From assembly GCA_034670405.1 (NCBI GenBank), contig JAXDDX010000004.1:11178501-11242500 (forward strand): a stretch of 64,000 nucleotides of DNA. Reading direction: 5' to 3'. The DNA is from Hoplostethus atlanticus. Lineage: Eukaryota > Chordata > Actinopteri > Trachichthyiformes > Trachichthyidae. The position numbers and the translations under genes are program-made. Shown here one piece after another: positions 61,225 through 64,000 of the stretch; position 1 is the stretch's first letter, and each line of letters starts with the position of its first letter. The notes under the pieces were generated by a model that was given only the letters and a program-made list of their open reading frames with translations, searched no databases and was not told the DNA's origin.

Positions 61225-61339
61225 ACCCCAGAGAGATGACATCTTAAGATGAAACATTGTCGCTACTCCTTCACAACAGGAATCAATTGATACCCCCTCA
61301 CACCAAAACCCACCCACCACCCTGAAATAGACCCCCTCC

Positions 61340-61384
<45 letters not shown>
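61178..61384. repeat. (GA)n and (CA)n microsatellites
   Basis: GA run at about 61178-61220 and CA run at about 61341-61384. Confidence 0.95.
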
Positions 61385-61387
<3 letters not shown>

Positions 61388-62312
61388 CAGTTTTCCACCT
61401 CATTTCCCTCAATCCAGCTTAGGCAAACATTATTAGCGAAGAAAGTGTAGGCAGTGAAGAGAAAAGTAATAGCTTGTCGTGTCTTGACTGACCTCCGTTG
61501 TCGTCGTGTGGTTTACCAATTACAGAGTACTTTCTGGACGTTTTGCTTTACATCTCTGTTGCGACGGCTTCTGCGCCGCTGCGGCTGATTTAGTGTGTTA
61601 TTTACACCCTCTTACATTTCTGTTCTTTTTCTGTACTGTGTCGTAACACAGTAGTAATATTTATTAGACGGTAGTGAGTGTTTCCTTTTACGAACACGAC
61701 GAATGATACTAATAAAAGTCTGTTCGCTCTCTTTTACCTCATGGCTCCATCACCGGTTGATGCAGTCACTGATAGCTACTGCAGGGACTCCTATACTTTA
61801 TATTAATGGCCTGTTGCAACGAGGGCACATCCATTACTTTCACGGAAAAAAGCTGCTGCATGCAGGCTGAGTGTTGTTGTTGTATTGGATTGTCATAAAC
61901 AATGATCCCAGACACACTTCCAGGAAATAGAAAAACCAACCTGAGCAATCAGGCATATGAGTTCTCAAGACGAGAGAGATCTACATGCCAAATGAAGAGC
62001 ACTTACACACACACACACTGGAGCATTATTTTCCTGACGAAGCAGCCTACTCTTCATGAAGCCCTCCACGGCTGAGTTACTTTCAACAAGGCTCGCGAAG
62101 ACAAAACTTGTTTGCCTTCCTTCGTTCCACTTTAAATTTTCTGTTCTTGTTTGTTTCCGTAGTCATCTTTTCCATGTTTCAGTCCCTTTCTTCTTCCTCC
62201 CGGTGAAAGGGACTTTCATTGAAATTCATGCTCTCAAGGACCAGCACCCATGCAAGGCCAGAAGATAATAGGCAGACCTATTTACCCTACGGTTTTGTTT
62301 ATCTTTTTTCTA

Positions 62313-62334
62313 CCCCCCCCCCCCCCCCCCCCCC
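62313..62334. repeat. Poly-C homopolymer (22 C)
   Basis: An uninterrupted run of 22 C follows TTTTTTCTA and leads into TCCTCCTCC. The run is homopurine on the other strand, so G-quadruplex or i-motif formation is plausible. The exact length is likely uncertain in sequencing. Confidence 0.9.
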
Positions 62335-63289
62335 TCCTCCTCCTTTCTCCCTGGCTTTGGATTGATCATGGTCTGTGCAAGATGACAGCTGTCTCCTGTC
62401 CATTAGCATTGCAAATGAAATAGAAGAGAAAGAAGTGGAGCTCCAGTGTGCTGAGCCACAGGCCGGTCTGGGATCAGCCTCCTGACCAAGCGCTCCCAGG
62501 CCACCATCAGAGGTACGAGGGGCAGCTGATGGAGGGACGTGATAGAAGATTGAAGTATTTTCTCTTTGGTGGAAAAAAACCCCAGCATTTTAAACAATCA
62601 ATGACTTTATTAACATCTCATAATGCTTTTTTACAGTGATTTTTTTTAATCCTTCTTCCATCCCTAACAACGCTCCCTTAGTGGGATAAGGATAGGATTC
62701 AGAAAAACCTGAGCCTTTAGTTTTCCATTTTTTCTCATCATACTACTTCATTGTGACGATGCACGTAAGAACATGGTCATGTATTCAGCATTGTGTACGG
62801 TAAATCGATGCAGGAATATTTTTATTCATCGGAAAGCAGCGCTTGAAAGACACAGCGCATGTTTTGTTGAGTGAGCAGTGTATATGTGGGGGGAATGCAT
62901 TTACTCGGGGCGTGTGTCAATAGATGAATGCAGCTGTATAAAACCACAATCGATTAACACAATATATTAAGGCCGTCCTTCCAACAGTTTTAATCCTATG
63001 CATGTTGGTACCCAAGGCCAAATCGTATTAATATAATTTCCAGAGGGAAATACAAGTAGCTGATTGTTCCAAACCCTCGCAAAGAAGTATTGTCATGGTA
63101 ACTGGTGAGCACTTCAGTTTGAACTCAAACACACATACCCACATGCACACACACAAAGCACTTGTCTGCATGCGCACATACACACACAAACACACAAACA
63201 CACAAATGCAGGCACACAACCGCATGCATGCAGGCACACGGGTCAGATGGAGAGAGACAAAGAGACGGAGATTGTGATCGTTTGTTTTG

Positions 63290-63960
63290 AGCGATAACTC
63301 GACGTGGTTATGATACGTCGGTCGTCTGTCAGCCCTGTTGGGTTCTGCGTGAGACTCAAAGTTACCTGAGGAAGATCAGCCACCCGGCCCCTGGGCTCAA
63401 GCCCACCTCAGGGTTCACGGGGCCAAAGAGACACACAGAGAGAGGACAAGCAAACCGGCTAGGCCCTTTACAAACGCTAGAGTGGCCGTCCTCCCACAGC
63501 TAGTCCCCCCACACAGGACCGTAATTAAATTCTTCGCCCGCTCATTCTTCCCTTTTTCTGTCTCTTGAGAAGACACCTCACTTGAGAAACCACTGAGGCT
63601 GCTTTTAAAGGTCCCTGTATGGCAGGGTGACAGAGGACACCACTCTCTCCCTTTTCTCTCATTTGGAAAGACTAGGCGAAATTGAAAGGGGGGTCCTCAG
63701 CTCCCCTCCGCGAATCCCCGCGCTCCACACCCCCCTCCCCGAGCCCCGGCCTGGGCGGACTCCCCTGGTCGGTTCTCAGACCTCCCCTGTCTGTGTGATA
63801 CCAGCGCGGTATTGTGAGAGCCTGACAAAGAACAGGAAGCCCGGGGGTCGGCAGGGCAGGCCTGAAGGTCAGCTCAATCAGTCCTCTCTCCAGTCTCTCG
63901 GTATGATGGATGCAGCACGGGGGGCCGGGTCACCTGGAAATGCACCAAACAAAATGGCCA
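63290..63960. promoter_or_regulatory. Candidate noncoding regulatory block at window edge
   Basis: Unique, comparatively GC-rich stretch with scattered CpG (GATAACTCGACGTGG, ATACGTCGGTCGTC, CCGCGAATCCCCGCGC). A CpG cluster at 63705-63760 could mark the edge of a promoter lying beyond the window. No exon was recognised. Confidence 0.25.
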
Positions 63961-64000
63961 AATGCACACTGTTCCCCTTGCAGCTCTCTCTCTCTCTCTC

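Overview
The window reads as vertebrate genomic DNA from a teleost fish. It carries intron-containing genes with GT-AG splice sites, TATA and AATAAA signals, dense CA/GA/tetranucleotide microsatellites and fish-type LINE, SINE and MITE relics. Three protein-coding genes can be supported, all on the + strand: nkx2.9 (the NKX2-8 ortholog; exons 6735-6894 and 7229-7803), nkx2.1 (exons 15609-15975 and 16740-17413) and mbip (nine coding exons, 32837-38768). This matches the conserved vertebrate block PAX9 - NKX2-8 - NKX2-1 - MBIP in order and orientation. pax9 would be expected to the left of position 1 and was not found inside the window.

Layout. 1-6490 is upstream flank of nkx2.9, with a SINE-like relic, a CA repeat and a perfect GLI-consensus site. 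6530-8320 is nkx2.9. 8320-15360 is intergenic: possible enhancers, a CRE cluster at 11.7-12.1 kb and a LINE 3' tail at 12.6-12.8 kb. 15360-18040 is nkx2.1. 18040-32790 is intergenic, with a decayed minus-strand LINE at 23.5-24.6 kb, a telomere-like degenerate repeat at 25.4-25.7 kb and enhancer-like blocks at 26.8-28.7 kb. 32790-39135 is mbip with a triplicated 3' end. 39135-64000 is a gene desert with no credible coding region. It is rich in microsatellites and holds a 3.4 kb tandem duplication inside TAGG/TTAG arrays (47.3-50.7 kb), a composite MITE (57.6-58.5 kb) and several unique AT/homeobox-motif blocks.

Biology. nkx2.9 and nkx2.1 are paralogous NK2-class homeodomain transcription factors of ventral brain, thyroid and foregut patterning. 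mbip encodes an ATAC-complex subunit and MAP3K12 inhibitor that stays linked to them in vertebrates, plausibly because enhancers for the Nkx genes lie in and beyond it. The desert and intergenic blocks are the natural place for that control DNA. Conservation was not tested: all 'candidate regulatory' calls rest on sequence texture and motifs only. I saw no tRNA, rRNA, CRISPR or prokaryote-type feature.
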